Positions 35,904 to 44,917 of a DNA stretch of 64,000 nt are shown one piece after another. How positions within the stretch are numbered: position 1 is the stretch's first letter; each line of letters starts with the position of its first letter. The notes beneath the pieces are model-generated. The model was not told where the DNA came from, searched no databases, and worked only from the letters and a program-made list of their open reading frames with translations. This stretch comes from Nocardioides immobilis (GTDB lineage Bacteria > Actinomycetota > Actinomycetes > Propionibacteriales > Nocardioidaceae), in the NCBI RefSeq assembly GCF_003515065.1, contig NZ_QXGH01000038.1, positions 1 through 64,000 on the forward strand, written 5' to 3'. Both the position numbers and the translations under genes were made by a program.

Positions 35904-36890
35904 TTGCGAGCACTACAGATCACCAAGGACGAAGCCGGGCAGCGCGCCTCGCTGACCGAGATCCCGGACGACGACCTGGGCGAGGGAGATGTCACCATCG
36001 CCGTCGACTACTCGACGGTGAACTTCAAGGACGGCCTCGGGATCACCGGTGCTGCTCCTGTCGTCGAGCGATTCCCGATCGTCGCCGGCATCGACCTGGC
36101 GGGCGTCGTCGTCGAGGCAACCGCGGAGTCGGGGTTCGCCCCTGGTGACCAGGTCGTCGTGAACGGATGGGGACTCGCGGTCAACCACAACGGCGGCCTG
36201 GCGACTCGTGCCCGAGTTCCTGCGAGCTGGGTGACCCGGATTCCGGAGCGGTTCACGACCTGGGAGGCCATGGCGATCGGTACCGCCGGATACACCGCTG
36301 CCCTCAGCGTGGTGGCACTTCGACGTCATGACGTGCTGCCCGACCGCGGCCCCGTGATGGTGACCGGCGCTGCGGGAGGTGTCGGGTCCGTGGCCATCGC
36401 GCTGCTGTCAGCCCTCGGCCATGAAGTGCACGCCTCGACCGGACGCCGCTCGGAGGACGCCTACCTGCTCCGCCTCGGCGCTTCCAAGGTGACCGATCGC
36501 AAGGAGCTCTCCGAGCCGGCCCGAGGACTGCTCGGTGCCGAGCAGTGGGCCGGCGCGGTGGACACCGTCGGCAGCCGGACCCTGGTCAACGTCCTGCGGC
36601 AGATCCGCTACGGCGGAGCAGTCGCCAACTGCGGGCTCGCGCAGGGGTTCGACCTTCCGGGTTCGGTCATTCCGTTCATCCAGCGGAGTGTGACGCTGAT
36701 CGGGATCGACTCCGTCCTCGCCCCGGCGCCGAGCCGCAATGAAGCGTGGGAACTCCTTGCTGCGCACCTCGACGGAGGGCTCCTCAAGGAGATGACCACC
36801 ACCGTTCCGCTGGACCAGGCCGTCGAGGTTGCCCAGCGCGTCCTCGAAGGAGCCGTCCGAGGGCGCACCGTCGTCGACGTCAACGCCTGA
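35904..36890 (+). CDS. MDR-family oxidoreductase, acryloyl-CoA reductase (AcuI/YhdH)-like
   Basis: Medium-chain reductase without zinc, 328 residues, NADPH-dependent. It starts at TTG 35904 with GAAAGG upstream and N-terminus RALQITKDEAGQRA. Signatures: YSTVNFKDGLGITG, PIVAGIDLAGVV, VVNGWGLAVNHNGGLATRAR, and VMVTGAAGGVGSVAIALLSA (cofactor loop). The WGLGxxxxGG and NYKD-like phrases are those of the YhdH/AcuI group that reduces acryloyl-CoA to propionyl-CoA. A role in handling short unsaturated acyl-CoA fits the neighbours. Confidence 0.9.
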   Translation: MRALQITKDEAGQRASLTEIPDDDLGEGDVTIAVDYSTVNFKDGLGITGAAPVVERFPIVAGIDLAGVVVEATAESGFAPGDQVVVNGWGLAVNHNGGLATRARVPASWVTRIPERFTTWEAMAIGTAGYTAALSVVALRRHDVLPDRGPVMVTGAAGGVGSVAIALLSALGHEVHASTGRRSEDAYLLRLGASKVTDRKELSEPARGLLGAEQWAGAVDTVGSRTLVNVLRQIRYGGAVANCGLAQGFDLPGSVIPFIQRSVTLIGIDSVLAPAPSRNEAWELLAAHLDGGLLKEMTTTVPLDQAVEVAQRVLEGAVRGRTVVDVNA

Positions 36891-36916
36891 CCCCGGGCCC
36901 GTTGCCCGAGCGGACA

Positions 36917-36962
36917 GATCAAAGGGTGGGCATCCCCGTCGGGGATGCCCACCCTTTTGATC
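36917..36962. terminator. Strong bidirectional terminator between convergent genes
   Basis: A near-perfect hairpin: GATCAAAGGGTGGGCATCCC (plus C) pairs with the right half ending ACCCTTTTGATC around a GTC loop. One extra T breaks symmetry. A-run on one side and T-run on the other make it work in both directions, serving the reductase (stop 36890) and the convergent enoyl-CoA hydratase (stop 36967). Confidence 0.85.
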
Positions 36963-36966
36963 GTTG

Positions 36967-37779
36967 TCAGCGGATCGCGAGCCCGGAGAAGGCCGGCGGC
37001 CGACCGTCGAGGTAGCTGGCGATGCCCTCCTTGAAGTCGGCACCGTTGAGTGCCTCCAGCATCAGCCGGTCGCCGTCCTCGATGGCCTCGGCGAACGTGA
37101 GGTCCTCGGTTCGGAGCAACTGGTCCTTGATCACCCGCATCGCTGCCGGCGAGCAGGACGTGGCCAGCTCCTCGGCGTACGCCACCGCCTCGTCGAGCAG
37201 CAGCTCCGGTGCGACGATCCGGTCGACCAGTCCCAGCCGAAGGGCCTCCTCGCCGAGGATCACCCGGGACGAGAGCAGGATGTCCAAGGCGCGGCTCCTG
37301 CCCACCAGCCGCGGCAACAACCAGGCGACGCCGTACTCGCCGATGAGACCGATGCGGGAGAAGGAGGCGGTGAGCTTCGCCTTCGGGGTGGCGAAGCGGA
37401 TGTCGCAGTACAACGCCTCGACGAGGCCGAGCCCGGCGGCCGCGCCGTTGATGGCAGCGACCAGCGGCTTGCCGAACAGCAGCGGTCGGTGGCGCGGCGG
37501 CTCACGCCCCACCATCGCACCGAAGTCGCCGCTCTCGATGAGGCCCTGCAGGTCGTCCATGTCGGCGCCAGAGCAGAACCCGCGACCGGCACCGGTCACC
37601 ACGACCGCGCGCACCTCCGGATCCGCCTCGGCCTCGTCGAGCAACGCGTAGTAGCGCCGCTCCAGCTCCTCGTTCCAGGAGTTGAACCGGTCCGGACGGT
37701 TCAGGGTGAGGACCAGGACCCCTCCCCGGCGCTCCGTCAGGACGAGATCGGTCTCCGGCGGAGCTGTCGTCTCGGTCAT
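36967..37779 (-). CDS. Enoyl-CoA hydratase/isomerase family protein
   Basis: Crotonase-fold enzyme of 270 residues: VLVLTLNRPDRFNSWNEELE, VVTGAGRGFCSGADMDDLQG (oxyanion loop), AAINGAAAGLGLVEALYCD, FSRIGLIGEYGVAWLLPRLVG. Reading E-Y-G in the last motif resembles PaaG/PaaB-type and other isomerase-like relatives. It starts at ATG 37779 and lies about 50 bases beyond the tautomerase stop in the same direction. Exact reaction is undetermined. Confidence 0.9.
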   Translation of the reverse strand: MTETTAPPETDLVLTERRGGVLVLTLNRPDRFNSWNEELERRYYALLDEAEADPEVRAVVVTGAGRGFCSGADMDDLQGLIESGDFGAMVGREPPRHRPLLFGKPLVAAINGAAAGLGLVEALYCDIRFATPKAKLTASFSRIGLIGEYGVAWLLPRLVGRSRALDILLSSRVILGEEALRLGLVDRIVAPELLLDEAVAYAEELATSCSPAAMRVIKDQLLRTEDLTFAEAIEDGDRLMLEALNGADFKEGIASYLDGRPPAFSGLAIR

Positions 37780-37831
37780 GTGTGTGATCCTCTCGTGGTG
37801 GCTCGGTGCGCTCTGCGTCGTTCGCCGTCGA

Positions 37832-38272
37832 TCACGATGCGGCGACCTCGTACGGGATGGGTCGGTTCTCCTTGGCCCACAGCTTCTCCATGTCGGACAA
37901 GGCCGGCGGCGGGATGAGGCCCTGCGTGCGCCACAGGTCCAAGGGCGTCTCGTCGATGTGGATCTCCCAGTCGCGGCCGCGCTCCTTGATGAACGGGGCG
38001 AGCTTGTCCTCGATGATGCTCATGAACAGCGCACGTTCCTCTGCGGTGCCGCCGTTCCTCGCGATGTGGTCGACCCGGATCCGGACGAAGTTGTCGTTCG
38101 CCTTGCCGCCGACGTACATGCTGCTGGCGGGCATGTCCTTGAACAACACGACCACGTAGAACTTGGGTACGTCGACGATGTCCACGTAGAGCGACGTGAT
38201 GGCCTCCGACAGCTGCTCCCTCTCAGAGGGGGTGAAGGCATTCTCGGGGGCGAAGATCTCCCAGTACGGCAT
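37832..38272 (-). CDS. Tautomerase family protein (oxalocrotonate tautomerase/cis-CaaD-like)
   Basis: Protein of 146 residues with N-terminal Pro after Met removal: MPYWEIFAPENAFTPSEREQ. Later it reads VPKFYVVVLFKDMPASSMYVGG and VRIRVDHIARNGG. Pro1 is the catalytic base of the superfamily; length and layout match the fused-type tautomerases rather than the 62-residue 4-OT. ATG 38272 with AGGAGA nine bases upstream is the right start. Its last 13 codons are duplicated as a scar at 32126-32171. Confidence 0.85.
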   Translation of the reverse strand: MPYWEIFAPENAFTPSEREQLSEAITSLYVDIVDVPKFYVVVLFKDMPASSMYVGGKANDNFVRIRVDHIARNGGTAEERALFMSIIEDKLAPFIKERGRDWEIHIDETPLDLWRTQGLIPPPALSDMEKLWAKENRPIPYEVAAS

Positions 38273-38297
38273 GGCGGTTTCTCCTGAACAGTTGGTG

Positions 38298-38312
38298 ACT
38301 TTCAATCAAAGT
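38298..38312. promoter_or_regulatory. Inverted repeat upstream of the tautomerase
   Basis: ACTTT-CAATC-AAAGT, a 5-base inverted repeat with 5-base spacer about 26 bases before the tautomerase ATG. It could be a regulator site near the promoter. No cognate regulator can be assigned, and a short repeat like this may be chance. Confidence 0.3.
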
Positions 38313-38398
38313 TAGTGACGCGGGCCACAGCTTCGAAGTGACGCTTGCGCCCGTTGTGAGGACACGTCCGCCATCTCCGATTGGCCTGCGGCGTGATG

Positions 38399-40426
38399 TC
38401 ACGCACGCTTCGACCGAGAGGTCGCGGCGCGGGTGGCTGCATAGTCGACGAAGTCCTCCAGCAGGGAGGGGTCGTCGACCGATCGCGCTTCCGCGACCGC
38501 AGCGGCGTCGCCTCCTTGGAGGATGCGCTTCACCGGCACTTCGAGCTTCTTGCCCGTGCGGGTGTGCGGGATCCCCCGCACGGCGACGATGTCGTCCGGC
38601 ACGACCCGCGACGAGACCGCCTCGCGGATCCGCCCGACGATGCGCTCGCGGAGACCCTCGTCGAGGTCGGCCCGGTCGGACAGTACGACGAACAGGGGCA
38701 TCCAGTACTCGCCGTTCCCCTGCTCCGCCCCGATGACCAGTGCTTCCGCGACCTCGGGGAGCTCCTCGACGACGCGGTATATGTCAGCAGTGCCCATGCG
38801 GATCCCGTTGCGGTTCAGCGTGGAGTCGGAGCGTCCATGGACGACCACGGTGTTCCGCCCCGTGATCGTGATCCAGTCACCGTGCCGCCAGACGCCCGGG
38901 TAGGTCTCGAAGTAGGCCTCCCGGTAGCGGGCGCCGTCGGCGTCGTCCCAGAACCGGGTCGGCATGGAAGGCAGCGGCAGGGTGACCACCAGCTCCCCCA
39001 CGGTGTCGCGCAGGCTCCGCCCGTCCTCGTCCCACGACTCCAGGGCCACGCCGAGGTACGGCGCCGTGATCTCCCCGGCCCGGACGGGCAGGATCGGCAC
39101 GAAGCCGGCGAATCCGCTGGCGACATCGGTGCCGCCCGTCACGGAGGCGAGCGGCACATCGCGGCCGACGTGGTCGGCAACCCACGAGTGCAGCTCGGGA
39201 GGGACCACGGAGCCGGTGGCACCGAGGGTCCTCAGCCGACGCAGATCGTGGTCGGCGCCGGGCGAGCGACCCGTTCGGGCGCAGGCCTGCAGGTAGGCCG
39301 GGCTCGTCCCCAGCACGGTGACCTCGTGCCGGGCCGCCAGCGCCCACAGCGCATCGTCGCTCGGATAGGACGGGCTGCCGTCGTAGCAGACGATCGTCGC
39401 GCCCACGAGGAGACCGCTCACAAGGGAGTTCCAGACCATCCAGCTCGGCGAGGTGTACCAGAGGTAGGTGTCGGACGACCCCAGGTCGAGATGGAGCGCG
39501 AGGGCCTTGAGGTGCTCGAGCATCACTCCCCCGTGACCGTGGACGAACCCCTTCGGCTTCCCGGTCGTCCCCGACGAGAACAGCACCCAGAGCGGGTGGT
39601 CGAAGGGCACGTGAGCGGGCGTCATGGCCAGGCCGCCCCCCGTGACTGCCTCTGCCCAAGGGGTCGTGCCTGCGGGAACGCTCCTCCCAGCGTGGAGCCG
39701 GTCGACGACGAGCACCTCACGCAGCGTCGGGATCGCGGCCTGCAGGGCAGGCAGGGTCGCGAGCCGGTCGACCTCACGCCCGCCGAAGCGGTAGCCGTCC
39801 GCCGTCACGAGGACGACCGGTTCCAACTGTCCGAGGCGGTCGACGACCGCCTCGGGTTGATAGTCCTGTCCGCAGCACGACCACGTCGCTCCGACGCTCG
39901 CAGTGGCGAGGAAGGCGATGACGGTCTCGGCGATGTTCGGGAGGTAGCCGACCACGCAGTCTCCCTCCCCGACGCCTCGATCGCGCAGCCAGTTCGAGAG
40001 GGCGGACACCTGGCGACCGAGCTCGGTCCAGGAAATGGTCCGCGGCCCGGGCCCACCCGGTTCGGAGTCGTCGATGATCGCCGGGCGCGATGACGACGTG
40101 TGGCTCAGCACCGTGTCGACGTAGTTCAGCCACCTGCCGGGAAACCACTCGGCGAAGGGCATCTCCCGTGTCGACAGCACGGGACCAGTGCCGCTCATCT
40201 GCACCCCGAAGTAGTCCTTGAGAGATGCCCAGAACTCCTCCGCGCTCGACACCGACCACTCCCACAAGGACTGGTAGGAGGTGGCCTCGAGCCGGCCCGT
40301 GTCCTGGAGCCAGTCGATGAACTCGGTGATCCGAGCGCCCTCCACCCGTTCCGCCGACGGCTCCCACGCGATCTCTCCGGCGGCGCTCGCGCTCACCGCC
40401 GGGATCTCGTCAACTTGGAAATCCAC
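38399..40426 (-). CDS. Acetoacetyl-CoA synthetase (acetoacetate-CoA ligase)
   Basis: Adenylate-forming ligase of 675 residues, activating acetoacetate or a related 3-oxoacid. The N-terminal ACAS-type extension contains FWASLKDYFGVQ and FPGRWLNYVDTVL. P-loop LFSSGTTGKPKGFVHGHGG, then GTSPAYLQACARTG, SVTGGTDVASGFAGF, GDWITITGRNTVVVHGRSD and RTGKKLEVPVKRIL with the catalytic Lys. These features follow AcsA/AACS closely. ATG 40426. It lies next to a divergently unrelated AraC gene in the same direction (25-base gap), which may regulate it. Confidence 0.92.
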   Translation of the reverse strand: MDFQVDEIPAVSASAAGEIAWEPSAERVEGARITEFIDWLQDTGRLEATSYQSLWEWSVSSAEEFWASLKDYFGVQMSGTGPVLSTREMPFAEWFPGRWLNYVDTVLSHTSSSRPAIIDDSEPGGPGPRTISWTELGRQVSALSNWLRDRGVGEGDCVVGYLPNIAETVIAFLATASVGATWSCCGQDYQPEAVVDRLGQLEPVVLVTADGYRFGGREVDRLATLPALQAAIPTLREVLVVDRLHAGRSVPAGTTPWAEAVTGGGLAMTPAHVPFDHPLWVLFSSGTTGKPKGFVHGHGGVMLEHLKALALHLDLGSSDTYLWYTSPSWMVWNSLVSGLLVGATIVCYDGSPSYPSDDALWALAARHEVTVLGTSPAYLQACARTGRSPGADHDLRRLRTLGATGSVVPPELHSWVADHVGRDVPLASVTGGTDVASGFAGFVPILPVRAGEITAPYLGVALESWDEDGRSLRDTVGELVVTLPLPSMPTRFWDDADGARYREAYFETYPGVWRHGDWITITGRNTVVVHGRSDSTLNRNGIRMGTADIYRVVEELPEVAEALVIGAEQGNGEYWMPLFVVLSDRADLDEGLRERIVGRIREAVSSRVVPDDIVAVRGIPHTRTGKKLEVPVKRILQGGDAAAVAEARSVDDPSLLEDFVDYAATRAATSRSKRA

Positions 40427-40450
40427 ATCTCCACCCTTCTGCCATGCCTC

Positions 40451-41260
40451 TCATCGGGCGCCACGACCGCTGGGACAGCAGCCGTGACTCTCTCGGTACT
40501 CACTCGGCGAGACCCCGAAGTGCCGGCGGAACTCGCGGCCGAGGTGACTCGGGTCGTAGTAGGACCAGCGCTGGGCGAGGGCCGCGATGGTCAGGTCCGT
40601 GTGCACGAGGTCGTCACGGACCGCGGTGAGGCGCCGCGCGCGCACGACCGCACTCATGGTCTCGCCGGTCGACGAGAACACCCGGTTGATGGTTCGCGCC
40701 GACACATTGTGGGCGGCCGCGAGGTCCTCGACGTGGATCGGCCCGTTGCGCAGGTTGTCATCGATCCACTCGTCCATCTGCGCGCGAAGGGCCGGCCAGC
40801 CGGACCGAGGTGCCGCCGGGCCACTGCACGCGCGGATGACGCCTGCCGTCAGCGCCACGAGTGCGCCGCGCGCTGCCTCGACCTCTGATGCGTTCAGGGA
40901 AGGAACCCGGCTCCAGACCTCGTCGAGCACCGTGACCAGGACCTCGACGAGCGGTCCGTCCTGCTCGAGCACGAGGTACGACGGCAGGTTCGCCTCGCAC
41001 CCGGCTGCCACCAACACGGCGCGTGGCACAGTCAAGGTGCGCCCGGTCACGACCACCACGACGTCGCGTCCCGTCTCCTGGGGCTCGCCCAGGGACGGGA
41101 CCTCCTCACCGAACGGGAAGGGCGCGCGTGCGAGCCGGAGATCGCCGACAGTAAGCGAGGTGGGTCCGCGAACGTCGCGGACCGCACGCTCCCAGAGAAA
41201 CCGGGATCCTGCCGGCTCGAAGTCGAGGACGTCGATCTCTGTGGCTGCAATCGCGGTCAT
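40451..41260 (-). CDS. AraC-family transcriptional regulator
   Basis: Regulator of about 269 residues. The N-terminal AraC-binding-like domain reads FLWERAVRDVRGPTSLTVG, and the C-terminal double HTH shows LAAAHNVSARTINRVFSSTG and IAALAQRWSYYDPSHLGREF followed by RHFGVSPSEYRES. ATG 41260 is preferred over 41278 because GAAGG lies five bases upstream. The domain order matches the AraC_binding_2 type. It stands 25 bases upstream of acetoacetyl-CoA synthetase and probably controls that gene. Confidence 0.88.
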   Translation of the reverse strand: MTAIAATEIDVLDFEPAGSRFLWERAVRDVRGPTSLTVGDLRLARAPFPFGEEVPSLGEPQETGRDVVVVVTGRTLTVPRAVLVAAGCEANLPSYLVLEQDGPLVEVLVTVLDEVWSRVPSLNASEVEAARGALVALTAGVIRACSGPAAPRSGWPALRAQMDEWIDDNLRNGPIHVEDLAAAHNVSARTINRVFSSTGETMSAVVRARRLTAVRDDLVHTDLTIAALAQRWSYYDPSHLGREFRRHFGVSPSEYRESHGCCPSGRGAR

Positions 41261-41409
41261 CGGCGCCTTCCTGAGCAACAGTCCGGATTTCGGTCGGTCT
41301 GAACAGACTGCTCGCCGACCGCCTCAGGGGCATTGGGTCAATGACGTATCCCGTTACCTATCTCTGTCCGGACCAGGCCTTCCGCGTCGCGGCCGGCATG
41401 GATGCGGAC

Positions 41410-41415
41410 TAGGGT
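41410..41415 (+). promoter_or_regulatory. -10 box of the LuxR/LAL gene
   Basis: TAGGGT nine bases before the ATG at 41425; transcription would start two or three bases before the start codon, so the mRNA is nearly leaderless. No ribosome site is visible, which supports this. Confidence 0.4.
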
Positions 41416-41424
41416 GGCCGGACC

Positions 41425-43755
41425 ATGGCCTCACGGTCGGCGAACCAGCCGGACAACCTGCCCGCGGATCTGACGAGCTTCGTGGGCCGTCGGTCCGAGG
41501 CCCACGCCCTCCGCCAGCTCCTCTCCGCCGACCGGCTGGTCACCCTGACCGGGGTCGGTGGTGTCGGGAAGACCCGCCTGGCGCTGCGGGTGGCCCACGA
41601 CCTACGGCGCGCGTTCCCGGACGGGGTGTTCCTGGTCGAGCTGGCCGACCTCAAGGACCGGGACCTGCTCCCCCACACGCTGATGGATGCGCTCGGAGTC
41701 CGCGAGCAGTCAGCAAGCGCGCCGGTGGCTCTTGCCGACCACCTGCGCTCCCGGCACACCTTGCTCGTCCTCGACAACTGCGAGCACCTGCTCGAGGCCA
41801 CCGCGACCCTTGTGGACCAGCTTCTCCGGGCGGCGCCGAAGCTGCAGATCCTCGCCACGAGCAGACAGGCGCTGATGATCGGCGGGGAGCACGTGTTCCC
41901 GGTGCCGACGCTGCCCGTTCCGGACGCAGACGTTCGTCTCGCTCCCGGCGCGGCCACGCAGTTCGCCGCCGTCAGCCTGTTCGCGGCGCGCGCGGCTGCG
42001 GTGGTACCCGGATTCGAGATCACGCCCGCCAACGAACAGGCCGTCATCCAGCTCTGCCAGCGACTGGAGGGCATCCCGTTGGCGATCGAGCTGGCCGCCG
42101 TACGGCTGCGGGTGCTCACGGTGGACGATCTCGCCCACCGGCTCGGCAGTCGCTTCGAGCTGCTCCGCGAGGGCACGCGCAACCTGCCAGAGCGTCATCA
42201 GACGCTTCGGGCACTCATCGACTGGAGCCACGACCTGTGCACGCCGGCCGAGCAGACCCTGTGGGCGCGCGCCTCCGTCTTCGCTGGCGGGTTCGGCCTG
42301 GACGCGCTCGAGGCCGTCTGCGCGGACGAGCTCCTCGCCGAGGAGTCCCTTCTCGACACGGTGGCCGGGCTCACCGACAAGTCGATCCTGATCCGCGGCG
42401 AGCACGCCGGGCATGTCAGGTTCCGCATGTTGGAGACCCTCCGGGAGTACGGCCAGGCCCGACTGCGGCAGTCCGGCTCGGAAGAGGAGGTGCGACGCAG
42501 GCACCGGGGCTGGTACTGCCGGCTCATCGAGACGGCGTCCGCGAACTGGTTCGGCCCCGGGCAGGAGGACTGGGCGGCCCTGCTCCGCGTGGAGCATCCG
42601 AACGTGCGGGCGGCTCTCGAGTTCTGCCTCGGGCGGACGGACGAGGTGCGCGCCGGCCTGCGCATGGCCGGCCTCCCGTGGTTCCTCTGGATCGCGCTCG
42701 GCTTCATGACCGAGGGCCGCCTCTGGCTCGACCGGGCGTTGGCCATGGATGACGAGCCGAGTCCCGAGCGGGTCTGGGCGCTGGGCACCGCCGCCAATAT
42801 CGCTGTCTTCCAGGGCGACGAGACGGCCGCGGCCGCGCTGATCGACGCCGTCACCCAGCTTGCCGGCCGGTTGGACGACCCGAAGGGCCTGGCCTACGCC
42901 ACCCACATGCGCGGCCTGCGCGAGCTGGGCACCGACCCGAGCGCAGCGATCCCCCTGCTGGTCGAGGCGCTCGAGCGCTATGCGGGCGTCGACGTGTCCG
43001 GGGACTACCCCAACAGCGTGCGGCCCGCACTCACCATGGCGTACCTGCTCTCGGACGACCTGGACCGGGCCGCCGAAGTCGTCGACGAGGTCTGCGCGCA
43101 GTGCGAGCGGGCCGGCGAACGGTGGTTGTTGTCCTACGCCATGTGGACGAAGGGCTTCTTGAACCTCCTCCGCGGCGACCTCGAGCAGGCCGAGGCCACG
43201 CTGTGCGAGGGGCTCCGGCTCAAACGGTTCACGTCGGACAGCCTTGGCCTGGCCTTCCTCCTGGACGCCCTGGCCTGGACCGCCGCCGCACAGGGCGACG
43301 GCGAGCGGACCGCGGTGCTTCTCGGCGCATCGGACCAGGTCTGGAAGACCGTCGGCGTCCCGCTCTTCGGAGCCCAACAGCTCCTCGCCCGGCGCGAGCA
43401 CTTCCAGGGTCTGGCTCGCCAGGCGGTGGGCGACGCCCGCTTCGACACGGCGTTCGCGCGCGGCGGCCAGCTCACACTGGACGAGATGGTGGCCCTCGCG
43501 CTGCGGGAGCACCGCACCACCACGGTCGAGCCCCGGCAGGCCGACAGCCTGCTGACGCCTCGAGAGCGCGAGGTCGCGGAGCTCGTGGCCCAGGGAATGT
43601 CGAGCAAGGACGTAGCGGCCAAGCTCGTCATCTCCCGACGCACCGTCGATGTGCACGTGGAGCACATCTTCGCCAAGCTCGGGTTCAACTCCCGCACCCA
43701 GATCGCGACCTGGGTGGCGCAACAGCACGCGACGGAAGCGCCCGATCGGCGATAG
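41425..43755 (+). CDS. Large LuxR-family regulator with AAA/NB-ARC-type ATPase (LAL-like)
   Basis: Regulator of 776 residues. Near the N-terminus is FVGRRSEAHALRQLL, then Walker A GVGGVGKT (43-50), Walker B HTLLVLDNCEHLLEA (about 112-126) and QILATSRQALMIGGEHVFPV; a central TPR-like helical region follows (about 330-640). The C-terminal LuxR HTH reads LTPREREVAELVAQGMSSKD and SRRTVDVHVEHIFAKLGF. This is the layout of LAL-type ATP-dependent regulators. It is followed by a palindrome and a hairpin. Its targets are unknown; the acetoacetyl-CoA synthetase and the AraC gene lie just across the divergent promoter. Confidence 0.92.
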   Translation: MASRSANQPDNLPADLTSFVGRRSEAHALRQLLSADRLVTLTGVGGVGKTRLALRVAHDLRRAFPDGVFLVELADLKDRDLLPHTLMDALGVREQSASAPVALADHLRSRHTLLVLDNCEHLLEATATLVDQLLRAAPKLQILATSRQALMIGGEHVFPVPTLPVPDADVRLAPGAATQFAAVSLFAARAAAVVPGFEITPANEQAVIQLCQRLEGIPLAIELAAVRLRVLTVDDLAHRLGSRFELLREGTRNLPERHQTLRALIDWSHDLCTPAEQTLWARASVFAGGFGLDALEAVCADELLAEESLLDTVAGLTDKSILIRGEHAGHVRFRMLETLREYGQARLRQSGSEEEVRRRHRGWYCRLIETASANWFGPGQEDWAALLRVEHPNVRAALEFCLGRTDEVRAGLRMAGLPWFLWIALGFMTEGRLWLDRALAMDDEPSPERVWALGTAANIAVFQGDETAAAALIDAVTQLAGRLDDPKGLAYATHMRGLRELGTDPSAAIPLLVEALERYAGVDVSGDYPNSVRPALTMAYLLSDDLDRAAEVVDEVCAQCERAGERWLLSYAMWTKGFLNLLRGDLEQAEATLCEGLRLKRFTSDSLGLAFLLDALAWTAAAQGDGERTAVLLGASDQVWKTVGVPLFGAQQLLARREHFQGLARQAVGDARFDTAFARGGQLTLDEMVALALREHRTTTVEPRQADSLLTPREREVAELVAQGMSSKDVAAKLVISRRTVDVHVEHIFAKLGFNSRTQIATWVAQQHATEAPDRR

Positions 43756-43851
43756 GCGGCGATTGTCACCGACACGGTGACCTCGCGAACTCATGCAGGA
43801 GGACGCTGCCGTACCCCGACTGGTCACGATCGTCCTGCGGGTCACCCCTGC

Positions 43852-43902
43852 TCGAACTCAGAGTTCGACAACGAGGGCTCCGGCTTGCCGGGGCCTTCGT
43901 TG
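43852..43902 (+). terminator. Palindrome plus strong hairpin after the LuxR gene
   Basis: TCGAACTC-A-GAGTTCGA (43852-43868) is a perfect 17-base palindrome. It is followed at once by a hairpin with 16-base arms (43869-43884 and 43887-43902) around a 2-base loop, all pairs Watson-Crick or G-U. It lacks a T-run but is a good terminator candidate. The remainder of 43756-44136 holds nothing I recognise. Confidence 0.6.
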
Positions 43903-44136
43903 GGTCCCATCGGTCGGACGCGCCCGAGGGACCATGCGCTGAGCTCGTCAGGTCCTCATCCGAGAGGCCGAGCGCGGGCGCCGAAGGCCGGGACCATCGG
44001 CAAGATCTCGAACTGGCACCGCCGCAGCGTGGCGCCCCAGTTGCGTACTCGGGCCCGCACCGGAGCCGCTGGCAGGCGAACGCAGGACCTTGCCGCGAAG
44101 GACTGAAGTGAGCCGAGGACTTGGCGGTGACGAGGA

Positions 44137-44739
44137 TCAGGCTTCGTCAGGCGCGCGTGCCGAACCGCGCGGGCCTGCGCCGTGCAGCAGCGTGTCGATC
44201 ACGAGTGTCGCCAGCGCGTCCGGATCCTGTGCATCAGCACCCTGGTCGCGACCTGGCCGATGGAGCGCCTCACTGAGCAGCGCGTAGTACACCTGGCGGG
44301 TCCACTCGAGATCTGCGGCCGGGTCGAGCACGCCCTCCCGCTGGGCGCGCGCCAGGAGCTCGTGGGTCCTGGCGGTGATGTCGGCCCAGATGGCCGTCGC
44401 GGCACTGGTGTCGGCCAGCGGATTGCCGAGGGTGAACCTCCACGCGCTCTTCGTGCGCAAGACGTTCGCTGTCACCCGGTACATGGCAACCAGCGCGGGC
44501 GCGGCGTCTGGACGGGCTTCGTCGATCGCCTCGGCGAGCTGCTGCTTGGCCGACACCGCGAGTGCGTCGACGAGTGCCTGCCGGTTCGCGAACCGTCGGT
44601 GCACGGTCGTTCTGGTCAGCCCTGCCTCCTCGGCGATCTGCTCGAGGGACGCGCCGGGCTCGTCGGCGAGGACCCGCTCGGCCGCCTCCAGGATCGCGCG
44701 CACACTCCGCTCGGCATCGGCGCGCAGTCCTCGGCTCAT
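44137..44739 (-). CDS. TetR-family transcriptional regulator
   Basis: Regulator of about 200 residues: N-terminal HTH AILEAAERVLADEPGASLEQ then IAEEAGLTRTTVHRRFANRQ, and a C-terminal ligand domain. Two ATGs six bases apart occur (44745 and 44739); AGGAAG abuts the first, so 44739 is preferred. It is divergent from the MDR oxidoreductase at 44918, with a palindromic site between, the usual arrangement for a TetR repressor and its target. Confidence 0.9.
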   Translation of the reverse strand: MSRGLRADAERSVRAILEAAERVLADEPGASLEQIAEEAGLTRTTVHRRFANRQALVDALAVSAKQQLAEAIDEARPDAAPALVAMYRVTANVLRTKSAWRFTLGNPLADTSAATAIWADITARTHELLARAQREGVLDPAADLEWTRQVYYALLSEALHRPGRDQGADAQDPDALATLVIDTLLHGAGPRGSARAPDEA

Positions 44740-44796
44740 CGACATCTTCCTTGCTCGATCCACATTCGGCAGATGATACGGCAGCGATACTCATCA

Positions 44797-44812
44797 TGTG
44801 CGATCTTGCACA
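44797..44812. promoter_or_regulatory. Candidate TetR operator
   Basis: TGTGC-GATCTT-GCACA, a perfect 5-base inverted repeat in the 178-base divergent region between the TetR gene and the MDR oxidoreductase. Location fits an operator; binding is inference. Confidence 0.4.
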
Positions 44813-44917
44813 CTGCAGTTGTCATTTCATGCGGATCTGCTACATTGGTGTCACAGTTACTGCCAACGGATTCAGATGAGCGGCGTCAACCACGCCCAAC
44901 AGGAGGAGTCGATCGAG

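Noticed and set aside
36917-36962. Possible mobile palindrome like the one in fbiC
   Set aside because: It lies between convergent stops with flanking A and T runs, which is fully explained by a bidirectional terminator; the sequence does not match the fbiC element.
41710-43845. Minus-strand open frame of 711 codons opposite the LuxR regulator
   Set aside because: Composition typical of antisense frames; the plus strand shows Walker A, Walker B and LuxR HTH in order.
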